Assembly (NCBI GenBank): GCA_946624065.1
Contig: CAMORT010000073.1
Span: forward strand, 1-8,349
From: F23-D06 sp002392325
Lineage (GTDB): Bacteria; Bacteroidota; Bacteroidia; Bacteroidales; WCHB1-69
Reading direction: 5' to 3'
Length of the DNA stretch: 8,349 nucleotides
Under the pieces are notes generated by a model. That model had not been told where the DNA came from, made no database searches, and saw only the letters and a list, made by a program, of their open reading frames with translations. Positions 1 to 5,465 of the stretch are shown here, piece by piece; position 1 is the stretch's first letter; each line of letters begins with the position of its first letter. Made by a program: the position numbers and the translations under genes.

Positions 1-1
1 C

Positions 2-364
2 TACGAGGCCAGGAACGACGACTTCAACAGTCCGAAGGTCATCGCCGAGCTCTTCGAGGCCTCCCGCATCATCAACGCCGTGAAAGACGGCCACGCCACC
101 CTGACCGCCGAGGATATCGAGACGCTGAAAAACACCTTCCGCACCTTCTTCTTCGAGATTTTGGGCATGAAGCCTGAAACCGCCAATGTGGCTGACAAGT
201 ACAGCGACGCCATGAACAAGGTGATGGACCTCGTGTTGGCTATCCGTCAGGATGCCAAGGCCAACAAGAACTGGGCCATCTCCGACAAGATCCGCGACGA
301 GCTCAAAGAGGCCGGCATCTCCGTGAAGGACACCAAAGACGGCGCTGAATGGTCAATTGAATAA
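2..364 (+). CDS. cysS: Cysteinyl-tRNA synthetase, C-terminal part (5' end outside window)
   Basis: The last 120 codons of a class I aminoacyl-tRNA synthetase that charges tRNA-Cys in the cytoplasm. The visible part starts in the segment NDDFNSPKVIAELFEASR, typical of the helical DALR-type domain that follows the catalytic core in CysS. It ends with KIRDELKEAGISVKDTKDG, the conserved C-terminal helix and turn (KIRxxLxxxGI.vkDt.dG) of this family. The HIGH and KMSKS catalytic motifs lie upstream of the window and cannot be checked. The stop is TAA at 362-364. A strong hairpin terminator follows 21 bases later, so cysS is probably the last gene of its transcript. Codon use and GC content match ygiQ downstream and differ from the AT-rich genes further on. 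Confidence 0.93.
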   Translation, partial: YEARNDDFNSPKVIAELFEASRIINAVKDGHATLTAEDIETLKNTFRTFFFEILGMKPETANVADKYSDAMNKVMDLVLAIRQDAKANKNWAISDKIRDELKEAGISVKDTKDGAEWSIE

Positions 365-385
365 TGAATTCCGATAAATATTATT

Positions 386-422
386 TGTAGAGACGCACAT
401 TCGTGTGTCTCTACATTTTTTT
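386..422 (+). terminator. Rho-independent terminator after cysS
   Basis: A 13-bp stem (386-398 with 403-415) contains one G-T wobble and closes a four-base ATTC loop. Seven T residues follow directly (416-422). The stem core reads GTAGAGACGCAC on the left arm. From memory, similar GTAGAGACGC palindromes occur dispersed in intergenic regions of many genomes, so this may also be a copy of a small dispersed palindrome used as a terminator. Confidence 0.85.
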
Positions 423-423
423 G

Positions 424-431
424 TACCTTTG
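424..431 (+). promoter_or_regulatory. Bacteroidetes -7 box for ygiQ
   Basis: TACCTTTG matches the Bacteroidetes primary sigma factor -7 consensus TAnnTTTG. It lies directly after the T-tract of the cysS terminator and only six bases before the ATG at 438. With the usual 5-8 bases from box to start site, transcription would begin at or within a base or two of the ATG. No convincing -33 TTTG is visible, because that region is occupied by the terminator stem. Confidence 0.6.
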
Positions 432-437
432 CGCACT

Positions 438-2246
438 ATGTCTGCTGGCAAACATTTTTTACCGATCACCAAAAAGGAACTGGATTATCTGGGGTGGGAT
501 TATGTGGATGTCATCCTCGTGAGTGGCGACGCGTATGTCGATCATCCCTCCTTCGCGGCGGCGGTGATCGGGCGTGTGCTTGAGCGCGAGGGCTTGCGCG
601 TGGCCATCCTACCGCAACCCAACTGGCAGGACGATTTGCGCGACTTCAAGAAGCTGGGCAAGCCACGGCTGTTTTTCGGGGTAACCTCCGGCAATATGGA
701 CTCCATGGTGAACCATTACACCGCCAACAAGCGGTTGCGCAGCGACGACGCCTACACCGCCGGAGGCAAGGCCGGGTTCCGTCCCGACTACGCCACCACC
801 GTCTATGCGCGCATCCTGAAGCAGTTGTTTCCCGAAGTGCCCGTCGTCATCGGCGGCATCGAGGCCTCCATGCGGCGGCTGTCGCACTACGACTACTGGA
901 GCGACAAGCTGATGCCCAGCATTTTGCAGGACAGCCAAGCCGATGTGCTCGTCTATGGCATGGGCGAGCGGCCCATGGTGGCGCTGGCGGAACTGTTTCG
1001 CCAACCCGACTGGCGCGAGCATCTGAAAGATTGCAGGCAGATTGCCTATTTCGACCACAACATCAACCAATATGAAGAGCAAAAGCCCCTTATCTTGCAT
1101 TCGTATCAGGCGGAATTAAAAGACAAGCGCAAATACGGGGAGAATTTCGTGAAGTTCGAGACGGAGTCGAACAAGCGGGAGCAGCGGATGCTGATACAGC
1201 CGTATGGCGACCGTTATCTGATTGTGCAGCCTCCCTACCCTGTGGCCACAGAGCAGGAAATGGACAGTTTCGCGCTCTTCGACCGGATGATGAACGCGCC
1301 GCACCCGAAGTATTTGAAGCGCGGGGCCATTCCGGCGTTCGAGATGATCAAGAACTCGGTCACCATCCACCGCGGGTGCTTCGGCGGGTGCAGTTTCTGC
1401 GCCATCGCCGCGCACCAGGGCAAGCAGATTGCCTCACGGTCAACCGACTCCATCATGGCCGAGGTACAGGATTTGGTGCAGCGTGACTATTTCAAGGGGC
1501 ACATCAGCGATTTAGGCGGCCCGTCGGCCAACATGTACCGCATGGCGGGCAAGGATTTGGACAAGTGCAAGGGTTGTCCGCGCCCTTCGTGCCTCACCCC
1601 GAAGATCTGTCCCAACCTGCAACTCGACCACAAGCCGCTGATTGAGTTGTACCGTATGGTGGACGGGCTCAAAGAGGTGAAGCATGTCACCATTGGCAGC
1701 GGCATCAGGTACGAAATGTTGCTACCCCAAGACCGCTCCGAAGACATAAAGTACAACTTGAGTGAATACTTGCATCAGATTGTGAATAAGCATGTTTCAG
1801 GGCGACTGAAAGTGGCACCGGAGCACACCGACCCCGAAGTGTTGAAGTTGATGCGCAAACCCAGTTTCGACCATTTTCTGGAGTTTCTGGAGCGGTTCAA
1901 TCAGGAGAACCGGCGATGTGGCAAGAACCAGCAACTCATCCCCTACTTCATCTCCTCGCATCCGGGCTGCACGGTGGAGAAGATGGCCGTCTTGGGCAGT
2001 ATTGCCCAGAAGTACCGATTGATGACGGACCAGGTGCAGGACTTCACGCCCACACCGATGACCTTTGCCACAGCGCTTTACTATTTGGGGTACAATCCAT
2101 ACACGGGCGACAAGGTGCACACAGCGAAAACCGTGCAGGAGCGTCACGACCAGCACATCTTCTTCTTCCCGCGCCTCCCCGAGAACCGCAAAAGGATTGC
2201 GCAGTTGATGGGGAGAAGAAATGGACAGCGGGAAAATGGGCGATAA
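438..2246 (+). CDS. ygiQ: YgiQ family radical SAM protein
   Basis: A 602-residue protein of the YgiQ (UPF0313) radical SAM family. The biochemical role is not established as far as I know. The N-terminal region begins LPITKKELDYLGWDYVDVIL and continues with GDAYVDHPSF, the family signature. Residues near 140-190 (VPVVIGGIEASMRRLSHYDYW, then VLVYGMGER) resemble the B12-binding-like Rossmann part. The radical SAM CxxxCxxC cluster is CFGGCSFC, at residues 314, 318 and 321 (codons from 1377). A second cysteine set, CKGCPRPSC to KICPNL (from 1566), is also typical of the family. The C-terminal MTFATALYYLGYNPYTG segment is the start of the DUF3362-like tail, which is shorter than in the E. coli protein. 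The ATG at 438 is preferred over upstream GTGs at 403 or 405, which lie in the terminator stem, and it fits the family N-terminus. The last codons overlap a gene remnant in another frame. Confidence 0.95.
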   Translation: MSAGKHFLPITKKELDYLGWDYVDVILVSGDAYVDHPSFAAAVIGRVLEREGLRVAILPQPNWQDDLRDFKKLGKPRLFFGVTSGNMDSMVNHYTANKRLRSDDAYTAGGKAGFRPDYATTVYARILKQLFPEVPVVIGGIEASMRRLSHYDYWSDKLMPSILQDSQADVLVYGMGERPMVALAELFRQPDWREHLKDCRQIAYFDHNINQYEEQKPLILHSYQAELKDKRKYGENFVKFETESNKREQRMLIQPYGDRYLIVQPPYPVATEQEMDSFALFDRMMNAPHPKYLKRGAIPAFEMIKNSVTIHRGCFGGCSFCAIAAHQGKQIASRSTDSIMAEVQDLVQRDYFKGHISDLGGPSANMYRMAGKDLDKCKGCPRPSCLTPKICPNLQLDHKPLIELYRMVDGLKEVKHVTIGSGIRYEMLLPQDRSEDIKYNLSEYLHQIVNKHVSGRLKVAPEHTDPEVLKLMRKPSFDHFLEFLERFNQENRRCGKNQQLIPYFISSHPGCTVEKMAVLGSIAQKYRLMTDQVQDFTPTPMTFATALYYLGYNPYTGDKVHTAKTVQERHDQHIFFFPRLPENRKRIAQLMGRRNGQRENGR

Positions 2247-2358
2247 AACTACCCAAAAGCGACAAACCACTACCCAAAAGGCGATTCTCAACTACCCAAA
2301 AGAGCATCCCAAGGCAACAAGTGAAAAACTCAACAATGTCTGTATTGATGATTTTTGA
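2221..2358 (+). pseudogene. Remnant with TTQK repeats, probable winged-helix end of an AlbA_2-type ATP-binding protein
   Basis: This 45-codon open frame overlaps the ygiQ tail by 26 bases in a different frame. It translates to MDSGKMGDKTTQKRQTTTQK followed by AILNYPKEHPKATSEKLNN, then stops at TGA 2356-2358. In the common Bacteroidota family of AlbA_2 (divergent AAA-4) ATP-binding or regulatory proteins, a TTQKTTQK-type linker leads into a winged helix of the form ILxxLKEHPxATxKEL. This fragment fits that junction and breaks off after the first helices. It is therefore best read as a leftover of a lost gene rather than a functional small protein. A frame-shadow coincidence is possible, but the TTQK repeat joined to an HTH-like helix is specific. 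Its place at the compositional boundary behind ygiQ marks the edge of the accessory region. Confidence 0.45.
2248..2302 (+). repeat. Three spaced copies of ACTACCCAAAAG
   Basis: Perfect 12-base copies start at 2248, 2269 and 2291 (spacing 21 and 22 bases), and the first two are followed by a GCGA. In the frame of the gene remnant the first two encode TTQK, while the third is shifted by one base and reads NYPK. The repeat is therefore most simply the DNA trace of a TTQK linker rather than an operator or CRISPR array. Confidence 0.7.
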
Positions 2359-2359
2359 G

Positions 2360-2367
2360 TATTTTTG
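2360..2367 (+). promoter_or_regulatory. Possible -7 box for the lipoprotein gene
   Basis: TATTTTTG matches TAnnTTTG and lies 86 bases before the ATG at 2454 in an AT-rich stretch. No good -33 TTTG is seen at the expected distance, so this is a plausible but unproven promoter. Confidence 0.4.
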
Positions 2368-2453
2368 CAGCATATTACAGCCTTTTGGGAAAGATATAGA
2401 AGATTATTTCTTTCCTAAAAAACAAACAATGGTCAAACTTAAAATCATACATT

Positions 2454-3254
2454 ATGAAGAAGATTACATTATTGGGCATAGTAAGTGCAACGATAATTGC
2501 ATTATTATCTTGTACTAATCCAAGTTCCGTCAAATCCTCACCCTACAATAACCAACAAACAGCGTTTGATAGATTCCTTTCTGATAGGAATAGCCATAAA
2601 TATGATATAGGCAATGACATACAGGAAGCAGAATTCATGAAGCAGTTTGAGCAGGATTTATTTAACTACATAGATTCGGTGAAATTATTTGTAAATTGGA
2701 CTGGAACGATAGACAATATTTCTACGATAGAAACTGACAATATTACCCAAGTTAAATTTACCATCTATTATGAGCGTGAGCAATTCCGTAAAGTGAAATT
2801 CAACTGCCTATATTTCGTTGATAACGATAGTTTAGAAACAGACCATATCTACAATACAGTCAAAAACATTTCCAACTATTCAACTGTCTATTTCGATGGA
2901 TTTATTCGTACGACAAATAATAACAAGGTGAAGTATCATTTTAATAAGCCTGGTGATCGCTTGAATTTAGGATATCCTGACTATGATTTCTTTATAATTG
3001 AAATTGGCTCTGCAAATCGTGGAGACTCTTTGTCTGCAAATCTACAGGATGCTGTAGAATGCGCATATAAGATAACCGAACCTCTCAAACTGAATTTTCA
3101 AAAGAAAATCTCAAATGCCGAGCAAGAAGCTCGTTCGAATGCCCTTGAGCCAGAGTTTACTGCAGCAAAAGCGAAACTCACAAAAGAAGAGGATAGCTAT
3201 TTGAAAAGGCTAACCAAAGCTTTGGCAATAAATTTCCTATACGGTGATGATTGA
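2454..3254 (+). CDS. Orphan lipoprotein of unknown function
   Basis: A 266-residue protein with a clear lipoprotein signal peptide: a KK n-region, a hydrophobic stretch from residue 5, and the lipobox LLSC with the acylated cysteine at residue 20. It is probably anchored in the outer membrane or periplasm. I do not recognise the mature part. Residues 45-75 are acidic and helical (EAEFMKQFEQDLFNYIDSVK). Residues 80-185 look like alternating beta strands with many Asn, Asp and Tyr. The last 50 residues form a charged helix (AEQEARSNALEPEFTAAKAK). The gene is much AT-richer than cysS and ygiQ, suggesting a different origin. It stands alone: 86 bases separate it from a candidate -7 box, and a strong terminator follows. 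An overlapping 29-codon frame from 2430 is judged a shadow because the lipoprotein signal is unmistakable. Confidence 0.85.
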   Translation: MKKITLLGIVSATIIALLSCTNPSSVKSSPYNNQQTAFDRFLSDRNSHKYDIGNDIQEAEFMKQFEQDLFNYIDSVKLFVNWTGTIDNISTIETDNITQVKFTIYYEREQFRKVKFNCLYFVDNDSLETDHIYNTVKNISNYSTVYFDGFIRTTNNNKVKYHFNKPGDRLNLGYPDYDFFIIEIGSANRGDSLSANLQDAVECAYKITEPLKLNFQKKISNAEQEARSNALEPEFTAAKAKLTKEEDSYLKRLTKALAINFLYGDD

Positions 3255-3302
3255 ATTCATTATGAAATGAAGTGAAATAAACTCTCAACCTCAAAAACAA
3301 CA

Positions 3303-3348
3303 CTTCGGGAGGCCGCCGCTGAAGGCGTGGCCTCCCGAAGCTCTTTTT
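3303..3348. terminator. Bidirectional Rho-independent terminator
   Basis: A 12-bp perfect stem CTTCGGGAGGCC / GGCCTCCCGAAG (3303-3314 with 3329-3340) encloses a shorter GCC/GGC stem. On the plus strand CTCTTTTT follows. On the minus strand the opposite side reads GTTGTTTTTG. It can therefore end both the lipoprotein transcript and the convergent minus-strand transcript ending at 3447. Bases 3349-3446 hold nothing else I can identify. Confidence 0.85.
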
Positions 3349-3446
3349 CGCAGGCCAGTGCCCGACATATGCAAGTCATAATTTCCAAGCTTTGTGTATT
3401 GCATTTTTCACAATCAATAAAAAGTCCCTTATTCTATTAGTGCATT

Positions 3447-3899
3447 TCATTTTTGAGGTATAGAATATAAGCATTTCCCTTTTCTGTAATGATTGGGCGA
3501 AAGCCGCTTTACATTATCGAAGGCTAATTTGTATTCCTCCATGTTCCATTCCCATGCCTCTAACATTAAATAGTTTTTATCATATAATATCCAAATTAGT
3601 TTATCCCATTCATAATTCGATACTTTTGGAACTTTCGTCACAAAACTTCCTGGTTTGCCACTTGGCCTATTTGCTTTTACTTGGTATCTTGTATGATTAA
3701 AAACAAAATCATAACCCTTATTTACAGCAGTTTTATCCTGCATATATTTTGAATATTGACTTTCAGACATACCAACTAACATTGCTGCATCATATTCAGA
3801 AACTACCGTGGTAATCTGTGGTGCAACACCAAATCTTGCTTGCCATTGCAAGGCTATATCAACAAGTATACCTCTTAGTTCTTTGTTTGTTTCTTCCAT
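3447..3899 (-). CDS. Small PD-(D/E)XK-like protein, function unknown
   Basis: A 150-residue soluble protein without signal peptide or membrane segments. I recall close relatives as hypothetical proteins in Bacteroidota and other bacteria, but no experimental function. The N-terminal helix (LRGILVDIALQWQARFGVAP) and the segment SEYDAAMLVGM lead to a core GYDFVFNHTRYQVKANRPSG. There, Asp64 on one strand and Gln73-x-Lys75 on the next imitate the D...(E/Q)xK metal-binding pattern of PD-(D/E)XK nucleases. The following WDKLIWILYD strand is typical after that motif, where Type II-like restriction folds carry a hydrophobic strand. The end, KRLSPNHYRKG, is basic. The nuclease reading is inferred from the motif only. 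No methyltransferase or partner gene is next to it. The gene is AT-rich like the lipoprotein gene and has its own promoter. Confidence 0.82.
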   Translation of the reverse strand: MEETNKELRGILVDIALQWQARFGVAPQITTVVSEYDAAMLVGMSESQYSKYMQDKTAVNKGYDFVFNHTRYQVKANRPSGKPGSFVTKVPKVSNYEWDKLIWILYDKNYLMLEAWEWNMEEYKLAFDNVKRLSPNHYRKGKCLYSIPQK

Positions 3900-3942
3900 A
3901 ATGATTTGGTATTACAGTTTGTATATCGTTTGATATCCTCTG

Positions 3943-3971
3943 CAAAATTACAATAAATGTCGTAAACGCAA
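3943..3971 (-). promoter_or_regulatory. Promoter of the PD-(D/E)XK-like gene
   Basis: On the minus strand TAATTTTG (3950-3943) matches the TAnnTTTG -7 box. A TTG at 3971-3969 lies 18 bases upstream as a -33 element. The box is 43 bases from the start codon, which gives a short leader. This pair fits the Bacteroidetes housekeeping promoter well. Confidence 0.6.
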
Positions 3972-3989
3972 CCTTTGTCCCAAAATGAT

Positions 3990-4250
3990 GTGCAACCCCT
4001 CACGGGGTTGTGGGGCATAGGCGGAAACATTCTCGTACTACAGATATGGAAGCCCTACGGGCTTGGGCGGAATGCATAGACGGGATTGGAACCGGCGTCA
4101 ACCGCCACGCCTCCGACACCCGCGTTGGGCTGATGGACAGCACCGTGCCGATAGAGGCGATGGTGAGCGGGGTTACTCATCCCCGTCTGGGGATGCCTAT
4201 CTGTAGCGGATGTCCACGTGCGGGTTCAAATCCCCGGAGGGGATTCATAT
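3990..4250. repeat. Palindrome unit 1 (A1-B1-C1-D1)
   Basis: A1 has stem CAACCCC/GGGGTTG at 3993-3999 and 4004-4010, loop TCAC. B1 has head CTACAGATATGG (4038-4049), then AAGCCC/GGGCTT at 4050-4055 and 4059-4064, loop TAC. C1 has CATCCCC/GGGGATG at 4178-4184 and 4189-4195, loop GTCT, tail CCTATCTGTAGC (4196-4207). D1 has AATCCCC/GGGGATT at 4229-4235 and 4239-4245, loop GGA, tail CATAT. The linker from B1 to C1 is GC-rich and recurs in unit 3 (TTGATGGACAGCA-like, then GAGGCGATGGTG-like). Reading frames through this stretch only translate the repeats. Confidence 0.88.
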
Positions 4251-4283
4251 TCAACGGGGTGCAAAATCATTGTCGTGCCCGAT

Positions 4284-4535
4284 GTGCAACCCCATACGGG
4301 GTTGTGGGGCGCGGTCGGGAACGTCCTCGGGCTACAGAGATGGAAGCCCTGACGGGCTTACGAGGCACGGGCGCATCGCCACAGGTTACGGATATGGAAG
4401 CCCTAACGGGCTTCGAGAGGATACGGTGCCGATAGAGGCGCTGGTGAGCGGAAATCGATAACATATCCCCGTAGGGGATGCCTATCTGTAGCGGATGCCC
4501 ACGCGCGGGTTCAATCTCCGTGGGAGATTCATATT
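4284..4535. repeat. Palindrome unit 2 (A2-B2-B3-C2-D2)
   Basis: A2 has CAACCCC/GGGGTTG at 4287-4293 and 4298-4304, loop ATAC. B2 has AAGCCC/GGGCTT at 4344-4349 and 4354-4359, loop TGAC. B3 has the same stem at 4398-4403 and 4408-4413, loop TAAC. C2 has ATCCCC/GGGGAT at 4465-4470 and 4474-4479, loop GTA, tail CCTATCTGTAGC. D2 has AATCTCC/GGAGATT at 4513-4519 and 4523-4529, loop GTG, tail CATAT. Compared with unit 1 the B-to-C linker is shortened from about 128 to 67 bases, and one B element is duplicated. D2 lies 28 bases from the stop codon of the transposase gene. Confidence 0.88.
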
Positions 4536-4557
4536 TACGAAATGGCACAAAAAAGGA

Positions 4558-5019
4558 TTACAATACGGGATGAAAAATATATCGCTCATCGTATTCGACA
4601 TGGAAATCTTGAAGAATTTTGAGATATTCCTCCTGGAATGTCCGTTTTTTATGATGTTGAACCTGATTCTCGATATAGGTAGCCACATTCGGAATAGCAG
4701 ACCTGGCATAGCTGAAAACCCCATACCCCTCCTGCCATGAAAAAAAACCTGGACGGTAGAATTTACTGTTTATCCATAGGGTGGAACTACGCTTCACATC
4801 GGCCATCAAGGTGGCACACGATACTGAAGGATTCATACCCGTCAGTATATGGATATGATCCTCCACTCCCCCAATACTCAACAATTTGCATTTATGATTG
4901 GTAATACAACCCGTTATGTATTTGTACAATTCATCTTTCCATTCAGGAAGGATGAGACATTTTCGGTGCTGCACGGCGAAAATGTAATGATGATAGATTT
5001 GAGAATACGTGTTTGCCAT
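4558..5019 (-). CDS. REP-associated tyrosine transposase (IS200/IS605 TnpA-like, Y1 HUH)
   Basis: A 153-residue single-strand DNA transposase of the Y1 HUH class. These enzymes nick and rejoin DNA hairpins through one catalytic tyrosine. The HUH motif is in VEDHIHILTG (His55 and His57). The catalytic tyrosine is most likely Tyr115 in VATYIENQVQHHKK, followed by Gln119 as usual on helix alpha-D. The stretch FFSWQEGYGVFSYARS and the ending FQEEYLKILQDF are hallmarks of the Bacteroidota members I recall. The length fits a full enzyme (about 150 residues) and no frameshift is seen, so it may be active. It sits alone among palindromes rather than with a tnpB, and no terminal IS200-type ends are obvious. 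This favours a RAYT over an ordinary IS200 copy. A -7 box lies 24 bases before the start codon. The gene is AT-richer than the repeats that flank it. Confidence 0.92.
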   Translation of the reverse strand: MANTYSQIYHHYIFAVQHRKCLILPEWKDELYKYITGCITNHKCKLLSIGGVEDHIHILTGMNPSVSCATLMADVKRSSTLWINSKFYRPGFFSWQEGYGVFSYARSAIPNVATYIENQVQHHKKRTFQEEYLKILQDFHVEYDERYIFHPVL

Positions 5020-5043
5020 GATTTATAATTTTTAAATTTCTGG

Positions 5044-5051
5044 CAAATATA
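5044..5051 (-). promoter_or_regulatory. -7 box for the transposase gene
   Basis: On the minus strand TATATTTG matches TAnnTTTG, 24 bases before the start codon. No clear TTTG is seen 17-20 bases upstream, so the promoter is probably weak. Confidence 0.5.
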
Positions 5052-5089
5052 CAAAATTTATCATAATACATTGAAAATCAATTATTTAT

Positions 5090-5107
5090 TTAACAATCAA
5101 TTGTTAA
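5090..5107. repeat. AT-rich inverted repeat upstream of the transposase gene
   Basis: TTAACAA and TTGTTAA (5090-5096 with 5101-5107) pair around a TCAA loop, and the flanks extend the symmetry imperfectly with A/T-only arms. It lies in the AT-rich stretch between the transposase promoter and palindrome A3. It could be a regulatory or DNA-bending site, or chance in AT-rich DNA. Confidence 0.4.
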
Positions 5108-5156
5108 AAATAATAACATTTATTTGACCGTGCCGATATGCATTATTTTGGTTTTA

Positions 5157-5465
5157 TGCAACCCCTAACGGGGTTGTGGGTCGCGGGTGGGCACATCATC
5201 TACAGATATGGAAGCCCTGACGGGCTTGCGGGCTGACGGGCTTACGAGAGAGGGTTGTACCGCCACATGTTACAGATATGGAAGCCCTACGGGCTTGGGC
5301 GGGATGTGGGGACGTGATCGGGCATCGGCGTCCACCACCACACCGACGGAACCCATATTGGATTGATGGACAGCATTGTACGGGTGGAGGCAATGGTGGG
5401 CGAAGATTGCTAACACATCCCCGTAGGGGATGCCTAACTGTAGGCAATGGAAGCCCTACGGGCTT
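5157..5465. repeat. Palindrome unit 3 (A3-B4-B5'-B6-C3-B7)
   Basis: A3 has CAACCCC/GGGGTTG at 5159-5165 and 5170-5176, loop TAAC. B4 has AAGCCC/GGGCTT at 5212-5217 and 5222-5227, loop TGAC. B5' is a half copy from a 16-base tandem duplication. B6 has the same stem at 5282-5287 and 5291-5296, loop TAC. C3 has CATCCCC/GGGGATG at 5416-5422 and 5426-5432, loop GTA, tail CCTAACTGTAGG. B7 has AAGCCC/GGGCTT at 5451-5456 and 5460-5465, loop TAC. The B6-to-C3 linker matches the B1-to-C1 linker of unit 1 over most of its length. B7 replaces the D element expected after C and runs into the protease gene. Confidence 0.87.
5217..5248 (+). repeat. 16-base tandem duplication in palindrome B4/B5'
   Basis: CTGACGGGCTTGCGGG (5217-5232) is followed at once by CTGACGGGCTTACGAG (5233-5248). 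The second copy has only the loop and right arm of a B palindrome, so it cannot form the normal hairpin by itself. It is a slippage-type duplication or a failed insertion. Confidence 0.7.

Larger units (their letters stand above)
3990..5465. mobile_element. REPtron: RAYT transposase gene with flanking palindrome arrays
   Basis: The element consists of two palindrome arrays (3990-4250 and 4284-4535), a REP-associated tyrosine transposase gene on the minus strand, and a third array (5157-5465). Four palindrome families recur in the order A, B, C, D on the left (twice) and A, B, B, C, B on the right. The linkers between palindromes are conserved too: the A-to-B stem spacing is 57, 57 and 53 bases, and C-to-D is about 50 in both copies. 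When A and B are read on the minus strand and C and D on the plus strand, the hairpins share a pyrimidine-rich left arm, a loop beginning GT (one exception, D1 with GGA) and a tail. This is the arrangement of BIMEs around a RAYT gene in Proteobacteria. The element boundaries are set by the outermost recognisable palindromes. Confidence 0.75.

Noticed and set aside
403..437. Upstream GTG starts for ygiQ
   Set aside because: They lie inside the terminator stem and upstream of the -7 box, and the family N-terminus aligns with the ATG at 438.
609..2291. Long minus-strand frames opposite ygiQ
   Set aside because: They are antisense shadows caused by GC-rich codon bias of the well-supported ygiQ gene.
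2248..2302. Spaced 12-base direct repeats as a small CRISPR or iteron array
   Set aside because: Repeats are too short, spacers only 9-10 bases, and the first two copies encode TTQK in a coherent reading frame.
2430..2518. Short frame MVKLKIIHYEEDY overlapping the lipoprotein start
   Set aside because: It overlaps in another frame a clear lipoprotein signal peptide and has no supporting features of its own.
4221..4245. GGGTTCAAATCCCC looks like a tRNA T-arm
   Set aside because: No acceptor, D or anticodon arm surrounds it. The match is explained by palindrome D1, and the sister copy D2 lacks the exact T-loop.
4010..4548. Several open frames of 80-140 codons on both strands across the palindrome arrays
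   Set aside because: Their translations only repeat the palindromes (for example MEALRAW, MEALTGL), with no protein family likeness or conserved start signals.
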